The notes below the pieces were generated by a model. That model was not told the origin of the DNA, did no database searches, and saw only the letters and a list, made by a program, of their open reading frames with translations. Shown here piece by piece: positions 39,429 through 51,870 of a stretch of DNA of 64,000 bases (position 1 is the first letter of the stretch; each line of letters starts with the position of its first letter). Source of the stretch: Tolypeutes matacus (taxonomy: Eukaryota > Chordata > Mammalia > Cingulata > Chlamyphoridae); contig JAKSZT010054396.1 of the NCBI GenBank assembly GCA_026826555.1, forward strand, positions 21,439,471 through 21,503,470, in the 5' to 3' direction. A program made the translations under genes and the position numbers.

Positions 39429-40224
39429 AAAAAAGTATAGTATATACACACACAATGGAATATTCAGCCATAAAAAGGAATTAAGTCCTGATACATGTAA
39501 CAACATGGATTAACCTTGAAGACATCATGTTGAGTGAAATAAGCCAGACACAAAAGGACAAATATTGTATGGTCTCGCTGATTTAAAACAATTAGAATAA
39601 GAAAAATCATAGCATCAGCATCTAGAATATAGGTTACCAGGGGACCAGATGAGGATAGTTAATTGGAAGTTAAGCCTTAAAATGTACATGGTTCCTATTT
39701 GGAACGATGGAAATGTTTTGGTAATGGATGATGGTGATGGTAGCACAACCTTGTAAATGCAATTGATGGCACTGAAATATATATTTGAATATGATTAAAA
39801 GGGAAATGTTAGATTGTATATATGGTAACAGAATAAAAATTTTTAAAAAATCTATGAAACTGCACTACACAAACATTGAACTGTAAGTTAAACCATGGAC
39901 TTTAGTAGTACAATTATAAAAATGTGCTTTCATCAATTTTAACAAATGTTGTAGACCAATTCAAGGTGTTGGTGTTAGGGTGGTATATGGGAATCCTGTA
40001 TGCATGATTTTTCTGTAAACCCTCAGCTTCTCTAAGAAAGGGGGAAAAGGTGGATTCCTATCATTTTTGGCCTGCATCAGCTCTTTCCACCTTAGCCTGC
40101 CTAAAAAAAATGTTTTAAACATATGTTGTCAATTTGAAAGCATCACACTTTGTGCAGTTTCTAATTTTTTCGTTTGAAATTATCTGAAACAGTTGTTTTT
40201 TTGGAGAGTGGAGCATTCTATCTT

Positions 40225-40616
40225 TTTTTTTTTTTAAATATATATATTTCTCCATTAAATGTAATGGATACATATAAATTTTTTTTTTTTTTCTTTTTAA
40301 GATTTTACTTATTTATTCATTCATCCCCCCACCCCCCCCCACCCCCGCTGCCCACGCTCGCCGGGTCAGCCAACCACGCCGCGCGGGCGGGCCCGCCCCC
40401 ACCAGGAGGCCCCGGGAGCCGAACCCGGGGCCCCCCACATGGCAAACGGGAGCCCCACCGATTGAGCCACAGCCACCTCCCTAAATTTTTTTTTTTAATC
40501 AAACAATATGTTACACAATATATTTGGTTCATAGTAATGCATTCATACAGTATTTGTCCTTTTGTGTCTGGCTTGCTTCACTCAACATAATGTCCTCCAG
40601 GTTCATCCATGTTGCC
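40225..40616 (-). mobile_element. 5'-truncated L1 insertion, antisense, split by a SINE
   Basis: Poly(T), then the reversed L1 3' end, nearly identical to part of 12320-12535. A 13-nt target duplication agcattctatctt at 40212-40224 and 40617-40629 proves an insertion. A SINE (40290-40481) sits inside it. Confidence 0.88.
40290..40481 (-). mobile_element. tRNA-derived SINE, short form, antisense, C-rich
   Basis: Reversed short form with an expanded C-run at the GGGGGGG junction and a GCCACCTCCC end. Target duplication taaattttttttttt at 40275-40289 and 40482-40496, within an L1. Confidence 0.9.
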
Positions 40617-40706
40617 AGCATTCTATCTTAATGTATCCAACACCAGTTTACAAAGTCTTTGTAGATTGTTTCTTAAATAGGTGCCAAATAAATTATTTTT
40701 AAATTG

Positions 40707-40862
40707 CAAGATTTTGAAGGTAAATCAATAGGACTTGGTGACTTGCTGAATATGAGAATTTTGGTAGAGGAGAAGGAGAAAGTACAAGATTTTGAAGGTA
40801 AATCAATAGGACTCGGTGACTTGCTGAATATGAGAATTTTGGAAGAGGAAAAGGAGAAAGTT
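40707..40862 (+). repeat. 78-bp tandem duplication
   Basis: Two adjacent 78-nt units (40707-40784, 40785-40862) differ at about 4 positions. The period is 26 codons and one + frame stays open through both (40704-40955, TTG start), repeating FEGKSIGLGDLLNMRIL. No family recognised. Confidence 0.9.
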
Positions 40863-41449
40863 ATCACGTTTGAATATGTGCCTGCTTCAAAAGACATTTT
40901 AGATTTGGAATCACTAATAATTATTGTAGTAAATTTTGAAGAAAAAAATTCATAGCACCTCTAATATTGGGTCTGTCTCTACTCTGCTTTGCCTCAGCAC
41001 CATCAAGTGTCTCAGTGATTCTCAAGCTGTCTTCCTGTCTTTGTTTTTCAGGAACTTTTTATTATTAACTTTGGAACCCTTTGCAAGGCTCTCCTGCGTT
41101 TCTTTGGATCCACCCAGTTTCTTGTTTATCCCGGCAGCGCTGGCCATTGAGACTTCCCTGTTCCTCTGACTGTGGGAGGCTCTATCAGCTCACCCCCCAC
41201 ACCCCCCGGGGAGGGACTGGATCCAGGAAGACAACACTTTGCTTGTGGCTTTGAAGAGGAAGGTCCCAAATCTACCCTTTTCCCCAAGCTCCCTGCAAAC
41301 CTTACCTTCTAGCCTTCTGTGGCTCCTGAGCTTCCTTTATCATCAGTCAAGGAGTGTGATTCAGGAGGGCTGGCTCACTAGCTGACTACTGTATGATCCA
41401 TAAGCATAACAAGCATTCTCTCTGTTTCTCAGGACCTTTTTTTTAATTA

Positions 41450-41600
41450 ATCATTTTTAATCCAATACGGGGTATTACTACCTGCCCCCCCCCTTTGTAG
41501 ATCAAGAAACTGAGTCTCAAAGAGGTAACAAAACTTGTTTAAGGTCTCACAATTTAAAAAGCCATACTCAAAGCCAGGTTGTCAGTGGGTGTTAGGTTAT
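41450..41600 (-). repeat. MIR relic, antisense
   Basis: 'gtagatcaagaaactgagtc' and 'tcaaagaggtaacaaaactt' fit a reverse MIR. Confidence 0.6.
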
Positions 41601-41639
41601 CTAGTTAATAATCTGTTACCACCCATCATCATGTGGTGT

Positions 41640-41770
41640 AGTGGAAAGATTTCTGGGGGCTGAGTCACAGGGTGAAATCTTTATTCTGTTTAAAGTGTGA
41701 CCTCTCAGAAGTCTCAGTCATTTTATCTGCAAAATGGGATTAATACCTTAAAGGAATGTAAGGAAAGCTT
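41640..41770 (+). repeat. MIR relic
   Basis: 'agtcattttatctgcaaaat' and 'gggattaataccttaaagg' fit a sense MIR core. The next SINE follows. Confidence 0.55.
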
Positions 41771-41802
41771 AATAAGAAAAAAAAACATGAAAAAATATTC
41801 TT

Positions 41803-41982
41803 TTTTTTTTTTAAAGATTTTATTTATTTATTCATTTATCCCCCCCTTGCTGCTTGTGCTCGCTGGGTCAGCCAACCAAGCCATGCGGGCGGGCCCGCCC
41901 TCACCAGGAGGCCCCGGGAACCGAACCCGGGGCCTCCCATATGGTAAACAGGAGCCCTACTGATTGAGCCACAGCCGCTTCT
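41803..41982 (-). mobile_element. tRNA-derived SINE, short form, antisense
   Basis: Perfect 17-nt target duplication catgaaaaaatattctt at 41786-41802 and 41983-41999. Body ends GCCGCTTCT. Confidence 0.94.
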
Positions 41983-42819
41983 CATGAAAAAATATTCTTA
42001 ACCTAGTACAGTGTGCTGTAAAATACCTGCTAGTAGTGTTAAAAGGAATTTCATTGCTACTAGGTGGTAAAATGAGAATCGAACTTGATCTTCAGACTAA
42101 GCATTGAGTAATTCCCATTGCATCCAGCTGCTCCATGAAAAGCACGTTACCATGGGGCTATTTTCTCAGCAGACTCTAGGTGAGGACTTTTGTCTGCTTG
42201 ACAACACTAATTAACTAGATATTTGTGTGCACCTGGGAAGAAATAACAGCTCTTTGTCTTGTTCACGCTTTCTTCAATGTGTTAGAATGAATTTTTATCT
42301 TAACTCAGCAGTTTTGGCATGTCTGTTTGATTTTATATTTTCTATATTTCACCCTTGCATTTTTTTTTTTTTATTTTTTATTTTTTTTTGCGTGTGATTA
42401 CATAAGGTCTGATAGGGGATCCCAGATGGATAACAGAGATGCTTCACCAAGGATTTTTCTTCACTGGATCCAGTAGGGCTGCCAGGAAGGGAGTCGGAAG
42501 TGAGTCTTTGGAGAGGGCCGTCCAGAAACCTTCTTTGCTGTGGTTTCTCAGTCTTGCAGAGCTATCTTGTTTTGTGATCACTGTGATGCAGGCAATTATT
42601 TGTTAGTTCTGACCATGTGTGCAATATTAAATGTTTTTGGCAGATGGTCTGCTTAAAGGGGTATCAGTAAAAACTCAGGGGTAATTAAAAGTTTGATTGT
42701 ACTATGAACTGAGCCAGTCACAGAGTTACTTTGTTGTTGTTTTTAAATTGATTATCCAACCCATATAAGGATTTAAATATTTACCCTCATCTGAAGCAAT
42801 ATAGCTCAGTCTTCCAGAT

Positions 42820-42990
42820 CAAGCTGTCTTGAGTCCTTTCCTAGTTGTACCATTAACTAGCTATGTGCCCTTGAGTGAGTTACTTAATTTTCCTCACCAC
42901 AGAATGGGGATAATAATACTATCTACCTCACAGGACTATTATGAGGATCAAATGATTGATACATGTAAAGCACTTACAGCAGTCCCTGAT
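42820..42990 (+). repeat. MIR relic, well preserved
   Basis: 'gagtgagttacttaattttc', 'agaatggggataataatact' and 'tatgaggatcaaatgattga' in order. Confidence 0.85.
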
Positions 42991-43519
42991 ATGCATGCAC
43001 AGTATTTGTTTCCCCTTTGAACTTGATATTGTTTCTCATCTTTATGAGAAATATATTTATATCATGTTCATCTTTTATAACTTTAGAATTGGGAAAAAAT
43101 TCTTTTTGTAACTATCCCTGTATTTTTATTCTTGGGGTTATGTCTTTTGAAATGAGTCAAGTTCAATACTACTGTGTCCCTAGATCAAAAAAGTAGGGTC
43201 TAAAGGAATAGGTTTCAGTGGGGATTTTCAGTACTTCATTGACTTGTCAGTCTCTCCATCATGTTGATGCAGTTCACCCCTCGCTTCTTTGGTTTTCATG
43301 TCCATCTTCCTGTTCTCCAAACGGTGGCTACTACAGTCCCCAAGGCCCAAGGTGTGGCTTGTCGCTCCTCCACAGTTTCCTGGTAATCTCTCATCATTTC
43401 AACTCTTTTTTTATAAATTGATCACTCACATAACTATCGTCATGCTGGACCTTCCCCTGTGCTCAGACTCAGGTTTTTAATTGTCTGCTGAGCATCCCTA
43501 TCAGCAGCTAACCAAGACA

Positions 43520-43565
43520 ACTATGTATGTATGTATGTACATATGTATGTATGTATATATGCTTA
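43520..43565. repeat. (TATG)n microsatellite
   Basis: Tandem TATG units with one TACA interruption. Confidence 0.85.
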
Positions 43566-43789
43566 TATAGAAAGTAAAATTTCATATGTACAAAACCAAG
43601 CAATTCTTCCATCTGCTCCTTCCTCCCTTATTCTCAGGACTGTACCCTTTCCTATAAACTCTTTTTTCAGAATACATCTATTTTGCTCCAAGAAAATGGA
43701 GAATGAGACCAAGATCTCTGTGCTTAGTGTGTTTATTGATACTGATGTGTCATTGCTTTTAGGCCCTCTTAGTGGATAATACTAGGAAA

Positions 43790-43870
43790 TACATGTATAT
43801 ATACTACATATATACACACATAATATATACATATACACCTGTACACACACACACACACACATTTTTATAT
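43790..43870. repeat. (TA)n and (CA)n microsatellite
   Basis: Mixed TATATA/TACATA tract leading into about nine CA units. Confidence 0.85.
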
Positions 43871-45149
43871 CTACTTGTGTTGGTGTGTGGTATACCATGA
43901 GTTTATACTCATACCTTAAATTCCATTTCAACCTCTCAGGGTTCTTTCTTTCCTTCTTTTCAAATTTAATACTTTCTCTGGCATTCAGAGACTTGTTTCA
44001 TATTATTTTCAATTTATTTATGTATTGCTCAATTTATTCACTCATGTGTCCAGTGTAATCATTCTCCCAATCATATCAGCCTCTCCACCCCCTACCCCCT
44101 TGCTCCTCCGCACCATGTATCTCCCCTTCCCCCACCCTGTCAGCTGCTCTTTGCTGGGAAGGGGAGGGGGCTTTCTATGAACACTTGTCTTGGTGATAGA
44201 TATCCACCAGTTACTAAGGCCCAACACCAGGAAGTCACCCTTGTTTCCTTCCTACCCCTCTTCTGCAATAACTCATCGCTTGCCAGTTTCTACCAATTTC
44301 ACTTCCCTAAACACGGGGTGCATCCATCCCTTCATCTCTTTTTGTCACCAGCACTACCCTAATGAGGCCTGGCTCTCTCCTTCCAGACTGATCTCCGTGC
44401 CCCGCCCCCCCATGCTTCACACTGATGACTGCCCTGCTTCCCAAACTGTGGGCTGTGCCACTGGGGCAATTTTAGGTAAACCTTAATGTTTAAGCATATA
44501 AGAGGACCAGCCCATATTTAATTTCATTTCAGTGCTTGTGTTTCTGTCAAGGACTTAAGTCTATTTTGTGCTGATGTGTTTAACACTTGCTGATTAAACT
44601 CTTTTTATTAAAAAGAGAGCCAGCTTCAGACTCAGGACTTCTGATAGCCCAGCTAGAATTTAAGAACTTCAAAAATTGCTAATTGACTCATTGAGTGATT
44701 TCTATAAAATGCATGTAAATGTTAAGGGTAATGATACAAAGATCACCCATCATCTCACTTTTAAGTAAAAGAACATCACCATTACCTTATTATCTACTTT
44801 ATATCGATGGATATTTGAATTATTTTCACAACAATTTTATTTCCATTGTATTTATTTTTAAAGTTTCCAAATTTTGATGATACTATTTTTCTTTGTATAG
44901 TAATTCTGTAGAGGTTCCTTCTAAAATAAATTTATTTAAGTAAAGTGTGTCAATATTTAGAGGAAAATATTAAGTAAATAGTAGATCTGTTGGAGAAAAG
45001 TATTATGAGTAGATCAATTGGTTTATATTAGTAAAGGGCAAAATTCATGAGTTGGTACAGAAAGGACTGAAGTTCAGAGAAAGTTATATCTATATAAATG
45101 TAACACTGACCAATAACCTGACTGACCAGACCATGTGTGCTCAAGGCCA

Positions 45150-45595
45150 ATTATATCTCCAGTGCCCTGCAGACTCACTCCCCATCCTTCCCAGCTTCCC
45201 ACTTTCTACTCAGTTCTAAGAAGTGCCTGTGTTTCATGTCATGGATCCACCATGGAGTTTTGGCCTCTAAGCTTTGGTTCAAGCTTCACTCCCACTCTCT
45301 GACTTGTGCACACTTATGTCACCTGGCTAACTTCTGCTTTTCTTGTTGAGATTCAGCTAGTTGTGATGTCCTTTAGGAATCTCTTCCTAACACATATTCC
45401 AGTCAGAGATAGATGCCACCTAAGAAGCCCTAAAATCTTACCCATCTCTCCACTGTGTTATTATAGTGTTTTATACTTGTCTTTCTCGGGAAGCTGTGAG
45501 TTCCTCAAGGATGGGAGCCACATCTCATTCCAGCCTAGTGCCTGGCACATGGAAGGGCTTAGGCAATGCATGTTGAATGAACAAATGATACCTTG
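45150..45595 (+). repeat. L2 relic, long
   Basis: 'gtgatgtcctttaggaatct', 'gaagctgtgagttcctcaag' and 'gtgcctggcacatggaaggg', ending 'tgaatgaacaaatga', give a clear L2 3' end. Confidence 0.75.
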
Positions 45596-45946
45596 TTTTT
45601 GTTTTGAGTTTTTGTCTTTTCTAAAGTGTAAACAAATATAAAGTTGAAAAAAAAGAATGGTTCAATCACTTTAACCCCACCAGTTATAAGAGAACAGAAC
45701 TAGTAGAGATATTTTGAGACCACAAACAGGGAGAGGAGATGGGAGTAGATTGGTGAACATTCCAACAGTGGGAACAGATGATCCTACTAATTCAACGATC
45801 CCGTCTAAAAAAAGAGAGAGAAATATTTTTCATTTGCTCAAATAAATTCAAATTAATTGAAAGCTATTGATTTTTAAGTAAGGAATAACTCTCAAATTAA
45901 GAAAAACAACTATCATTTTCTATTCCAATTATCAGTATACCATTGT

Positions 45947-46128
45947 TTTTTTTTTTTTAAAGATTTTATTTATTTATTCATCCATCCCCCCCTTGCTGCT
46001 TGCGCTCGCTGGGTCAGCCAACCACGCCGTGCGGGTGGGCCTGCCCTCACCAGGAGGCCCCGGGAACCGAACCCGGGCCTCCCATATGGTAAACGGGAGC
46101 CCCACTGACTGAGCCACAGCCGCTTCCC
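45947..46128 (-). mobile_element. tRNA-derived SINE, short form, antisense
   Basis: Target duplication cagtataccattgt at 45933-45946 and 46129-46142 is perfect. Confidence 0.94.
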
Positions 46129-47461
46129 CAGTATACCATTGTAAATAGCTTTTTTCCTAAATATCCTTTCCATTTCTTTAAAATTTTAGCATATGTTTCA
46201 ATTTCCATAGCCAACACACAAGAAACATTACATTATTTCTTAAGTGAATTGACATTTGCTATGAAATTTGTCTTGACTTTGTTTTAAAATTGCCTGGCTA
46301 GTTCCAGGCCAGATGTAGAAGAACCAGGAAGTTTGTTAAAAATTCCGATTCCTAAGAAAGGCTGCCTGTAAGCATAAGCAAAACAAATTGGTCTAACTGC
46401 TGTGGGATATGAAGTAAATAATTTCAGGCGAACTATAAAATCTGATACCTTCACATTGTTTTAACTTGGGTTTTAGTCCAGTAGAGGAAACAATATTTTC
46501 CCAACTCAAAAAAGGGCCAGTATAATGGTCATAGGTACTATAAGCTACAAGTAATTATATAACATTCCATTTTTAGACCATATTTTTAGTGAATTACTGG
46601 CCTCTGATCAATAAAATTTCTTAAGTGTCTGTAAATTGAAACCAAGAAATGAAAACTCCAATCATTGTTCAGCTAGAACTAATTACTTTAAATCTTCTGA
46701 AAAAGATCACAATTACTGTTTTTAGACCTAGCATACTTATTTTAATAGATGAAATCAGTTCCTTTCTATTATTCTTTTCTTTTACTTGCAACAAAAGAGA
46801 CAAAATATTTCTCCTCTTCTCACACTGCTAACCAAAAACACAGTGGGGGGTTTGCTATACTTTTATTTCATAATTCCAATAAGATTTGTTGTTTTTCCAT
46901 CTTTCTCTCTCTCTTTCTTCCCCTCTTTCTCTTGCAACTTCCTCTAGGGAATTCTAAATATAAAAATGTTGAATAATAATCTGATGAAATTGACCAGTGT
47001 TGATTATCATTGTAGAATGTTATCCCTCTTTTTCTGAAAAAGCTATTTTTAAAAATCTGAAATATATGGGTAATTACCTGTCTCTAAAAATTTAAGCATT
47101 AAGAGAAATCACATCAAAAGAAGAAAGAATCATCATATACCAGCTACCAACAAGCTGGCAATATTTCTTTTTCCTTGTTCCATCTTAGTTCTTGTCCATA
47201 CATTATTTTGCATGGTTGTAATAATGTTACATTATTATATTGCCACCTTTTTTTATGTTGCCACATGGTCTTCAAAATTATTTTAAACTTCTGTGTAATA
47301 TTGCAGTAAGTGGTTGTACCATTGTACTATTGGACTTTTCAATATTCTTGAATATTTAGATTGCTGACAACATTATAAAATGGGGTTTCATTGTTGACAA
47401 AACCTGTGCATCAATTGAGTGAGTGAGTTTTGACCCTGGATCTAGTATATAAATGATCTGA

Positions 47462-47683
47462 GGGCAGCGGATGTGGCTCAAGTGGTTGAGCGCCTGCTTC
47501 CCATATACAAGGTCCCAGGTTCAGTCCCCAGTACCTCCTAAAAACAAACAAGAAAAGAAATGAAAAAACCAACTTGGGGAACTGCTGTGGCTCAGTGATT
47601 GAGCACCGGCTTCCCACATAAAAGGGCCTGGGTTCAATCACCGGCCTTGGTAGCACACACACAAAATAATAAATAAAAATAAA
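47462..47683 (+). mobile_element. tRNA-derived SINE dimer
   Basis: Two tRNA-like units (47463-47540 and 47574-47650), each with GTGGCTCA. The tail is (CA)n and (AAAT)n. Flanks aaatgatctga and aaatcatctga form an imperfect target duplication. Confidence 0.85.
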
Positions 47684-48238
47684 AAATCATCTGATAGCAT
47701 TGGCCATCTAAAAGATAATTTCTCATGGAGCTCAAATATTTACTAAACCTACTTTTGGCTGTGAGTAGATATGTCCCGTATAAAGATGTGGCACTTCCCA
47801 GACTTGCTGGATTTCTTCTTGCCACCAATATCTTTTTATGAAATTTTGGTCTAGTTTCCCTGTTGTGACCAGGAAGCCAGGAGTTCCGTATGGTTGATGA
47901 GTTGCATAGGTGGATTCAGCACTCTAGAGCTCCTAAGCCCTGAGCACATTATGGTGCCCCTTTCTCCTCCCTAAAACTCTTTCTCATTAAGTAAAATATG
48001 TTAGTTCAAAGAAATTCAACAAAGTTCTAAGTTTTGCATCATGGTTACTTTGATCCTTTTTTTTTTTTTTTAATTTCAGATTCTTTCAGATTTTATTTCA
48101 GTTTCCTTTGGGGAAGTACACTTGCTTGGTTTGTACCTGAAGTACATTTTCCTCTTTTCTTGGGGAACTCAGCAATTGATAACAGCTGATTAAGTTTGGT
48201 GCTCATAGAAGAACATTTGCTCTACACCCACAATTCTT

Positions 48239-48422
48239 TTTTTTTTTTTTTAAAGATTTTATTTATTTATTCATTTATCCCCCCCTTGCTGCTTGTGCTC
48301 GCTGGGTCAGCCAACCACGCCGTGCGGGCGGGCCTGCCTTCACCAGGAGGCCCCGGGAACCGAACCTGGGGCCTCCCATATGGTAAACGGGAGCCCCACT
48401 GATTGAGCCACAGCCGCTTCCC
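48239..48422 (-). mobile_element. tRNA-derived SINE, short form, antisense, upstream of exon 5
   Basis: Perfect target duplication tacacccacaattctt at 48223-48238 and 48423-48438. About 1.0 kb before exon 5 and inverted relative to the copy at 49815. Confidence 0.95.
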
Positions 48423-49373
48423 TACACCCACAATTCTTGATCACCAGTAGGAAGCAAAAATACTGTTTTATGGACTTGGAGCAACCTGAATTTTCATACT
48501 AAATTCCAGCATCATTTTACATTATGTAGGTTCCTTTAATCTAACTGGTTCTCTCATGGTAACTCAGAGGCTACCAGTAGAGAGATGAGTGAGTGGACTG
48601 ACTTAAGCAGCCTTTGAAATGAGGTCATCATCACTGCAAGGGGATTTTGAAGGAAGAAAGGGGATTTTGAAGAGTAGACTATACTATTAACAAAAGGCTT
48701 TCCTGGTACAGTAAGGCCACCAACCGGAAGGTAGTCATTGTTATACAGGATGTGATTAATATTGCCTCATATTTAATTTTAGAACTCCTAAAATAAAGAT
48801 GTTTGCATCAATTAAAGGTACATAGTTTGAAAACTGAGAATGCCTCCTTTAAAAAATTTTTAATTATAGAAGTAATGTAACTACATTACTAAAAGTTTGG
48901 AAAAGAATGAATTGAAAGTCTCCCATAATCTTTATCTTGACCCAAACCTCTGCTAATAATTTGTGGTAGTTCCTGCCAATCTTTTCTTTTTTTTTTTTTA
49001 ATGAACTTTTTTTTTACATTTTGTAACCATGTTTTACATATAATTTTACTTTATATTACTTCTTGTGCATTTTTTAAATGTTTACAGTTTTCTGAAATAA
49101 TTTATAATTTCTGCATAAACATATTCCATAATTTTCCTAATCATTTCCACTATTTCTGGGCATTTAGATACTTGTCTATTCTGTTCCTGTCAAGTTGTTA
49201 ATTAGCAAAACTCTTCCTGACCATGTTAATGCTGATGACACAAATGATGTAGATCCCCTAATCCTGGTGTGATTTGCCTTCTCAACCAAATTTGTGTGTT
49301 TTTTACTCAATTTCTTTTTGTTTGTTTTCTCTTTCTGTTTTTATTATTTGGGGGAATGGAGGGCTAGGTTTAA

Positions 49374-49532
<159 letters not shown>

Positions 49533-49814
49533 TGAGACCCCGAGCTATGTGAAATGCAAGAGACTCCTATCGTTGTTTAAAAAATAATTTTTCCTGCAGA
49601 GAAAAGATATTGTTTCTATAACCAAGAAATTGAAATCGTATATTATGAGATGGAGATGGCTAATATATAATGAGCTCCTATGAATCAGTAAGAGCAATAG
49701 TCCGAAAAGAAAATAAGCAAAGAACATGAAAGACAACTTATAGAAAAGAAAATATAAATGTCTCATAAAACTCACAAATAGATGCTCATCTTCACTAATA
49801 TTAAAAGAAATACA

Positions 49815-50006
49815 GGGAAGCGGCTGTGGCTCAATCAGTAGGGCTCCCATTTACCATATGGGAGGCCCCGGGTTCGGTTCCCGGGGCCTCCTGGTGAAGG
49901 CAAGCCCGCCCGCATGGCGTGGTTAGCTGACCCAGCGAGCACAAGCAGCAAGGGGGGGATAAATGAATAAATAAATAAAATCTTTAAAAAAAAAGAAAAA
50001 GAAAAG
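49815..50006 (+). mobile_element. tRNA-derived SINE, short form, downstream of exon 5
   Basis: Intact A and B boxes, AAAAAG-rich tail. Target duplication aaaagaaataca at 49803-49814 and 50007-50018. Starts 303 nt after exon 5. Confidence 0.94.
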
Positions 50007-50074
50007 AAAAGAAATACAAATTAGAACTGTACCAAAATATATTTTTTACCTAACAGATTGGGGAAAATATTGTA

Positions 50075-51030
50075 GCATTTTTAAAAATCAATTTTATTGA
50101 TACATATTAATAAAGCCTACAATCTATCCAAAATATAGAATCAATGGTATTTGGTATAATCACATAGTTGGGCATTTATCACTTCAAACATTACTAGAGC
50201 ATTTTCATTATTCCAATAATAATAATAAACAAAAAACAAAGAAAAAAGCTCTACCCCTTAATAATTACCTTTCAAGCTGTCTGTGCTTCCATGCCATACA
50301 TAGCTGCTATTCTGTGTCATCTCTCTAATTTATTTGTATTTATATTTTGTATAGATGGAGTCAAACTATATGTAGTACCTTTTGTCTAGTTTCTTTCACT
50401 TAGTATAATATTTCCTTTTTTTTTTTAAACCTCAATGGAAGATGAATATATTACTATATACTACTGTCCGTATTTTGCTTTGGTTGTATTTTTGCCTGAT
50501 ATTAACATCTTGTAACATCAACATACATTTGTTCAGTTTCAAAGTAAAATACTCTTATATATACAATATTACCCATACTCATATTTCACATGAGGTTTTG
50601 TATGCTTTATAGTTCCATGTTACATTTTTTAGCTTCCCTTCTAGTAATATACATGACCTTGGACTTTCCCTTTCAACCACTGTCATACCCATATATTAGC
50701 ACTGCTAGTTACAAACATTATGATGTGCTTTTACCATTTCTATTCATTTCCAAAGATTTACAAATAACCCTTTTACCAATTCTTTACAGATTAACCCTTA
50801 ACTTTCCATGCTCAAACCTCATTCTATTTTCTGGTGAATTATATTCTAGTTATTAACTCCATGAGTTTATACAAAATGTTTAGTTCATGATAGGCAATCA
50901 TACTGTATTTGTCCTTTTGTATCTGACTTGCTTCACTCAACATAATGTCCTCCAGGTTCATTCATGTTGTCATATGAATGACTTCATTTCTTCTTACAGC
51001 TGCATAATATTATGCATTAATATTATTTTT
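50075..51030 (-). mobile_element. L1 3' end, antisense
   Basis: Contains 'gacttgcttcactcaacata' and 'cttcttacagctgcataata', shared with 12240-12960 and 40500-40610. Older than those copies and bordered by an unusually long approximate duplication (50043 and 51027). Confidence 0.65.
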
Positions 51031-51659
51031 TAACCTACCTGATTGGCAAAATTATTATGGTATTTTTAAAACTGTTGATAAGAATGTAGGGACACAGTCA
51101 CTCTCATGTTGCTGGTAGAAGCTTGGACTAGTAAAACTTTTATGGAGGGCATTTCAGCAAAATCTATCAAATTTATATGCATACATTCTAACTCAGCAGT
51201 TATGCTTAAGCAAATTTATCCTTTAAATATACTCAGATCTGTGCAAAATGATACATGCATAAAGTTATTTATTATGAGAATTTTGTAATGGCAGAAGACA
51301 GGAAATAACCTCATATTCCTTAGTCAACTGGAAAAACAATTTCTGGTTTATCAAATGGTAGAATACCATATAGCCATTGAAAATGAGATTCGTGTATTGA
51401 TATGGAATGATCTCCAAGATACATCATTAATTGAAAAAAAGCGAAGTGCAGAACATTGTGTGTAATATGGTCCCATCTGAGGAAAAAAAAGAACATCTAT
51501 CTGTGATTGAAGGATACACAAGGAACTGATAACAATGGTTGCCTTCAGGAAGGGAAGCTGGGAGCTGGGAAGGGTATGCTCTCCCTATATACCCTTTTAA
51601 CTTTTTATGTTTTGAACTATGTGAGTGAATTACCAATTCAAGAAATAAATGAAAATGTT

Positions 51660-51870
51660 AAAACAGTGAGAAAGAGAAAGAAAAAAGAGCGAAAGGAAGA
51701 AGGAAAGGTTAGAGAGTAAAAGGCTGACAGAGAACAAGATAATGAAATAGAAAAGAAAGAAGGAAGGAGAGAAACCTTCAGAAAGGGAGGAGACCCAGAG
51801 AGCAAGAATGCAAGCGAGGGCAAGAGAATAGGAGGGGAATTGGGGCAGAGAGGAAACAGAGTCAAGAGGA
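51660..51870 (+). repeat. Purine-rich low-complexity tract
   Basis: About 210 nt dominated by GAAA, GGAA and GAGA units on the + strand with few pyrimidines. Follows the old L1 3' end. Confidence 0.8.

Larger units (their letters stand above)
35548..40045 (+). mobile_element. Internally deleted L1 with nested insertions
   Basis: An L1 5' UTR-like part (35548-35945) runs directly into the region just before the reverse transcriptase, so ORF1 and the endonuclease are absent. RT, C-terminal ORF2 and 3' end follow, broken by stops. At the catalytic motif the frame reads FANDICL where active L1 has FADD. Interrupted at 37025 (composite SINE), about 37978-38091 (short A-tailed piece), 38103 (SINE) and 39240 (SINE). 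Confidence 0.85.
49640..51665 (+). mobile_element. Old L1 relic with two later insertions
   Basis: 'ttaaaagaaa' to 'tacaaattagaactgtac' before, and 'ggaatgatctccaagatac' to 'ggaaggatacacaaggaac'-like sequence after, match one old mammalian L1 3' region. Split by a SINE (49815-50006) and an antisense L1 (about 50075-51030). Confidence 0.65.
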
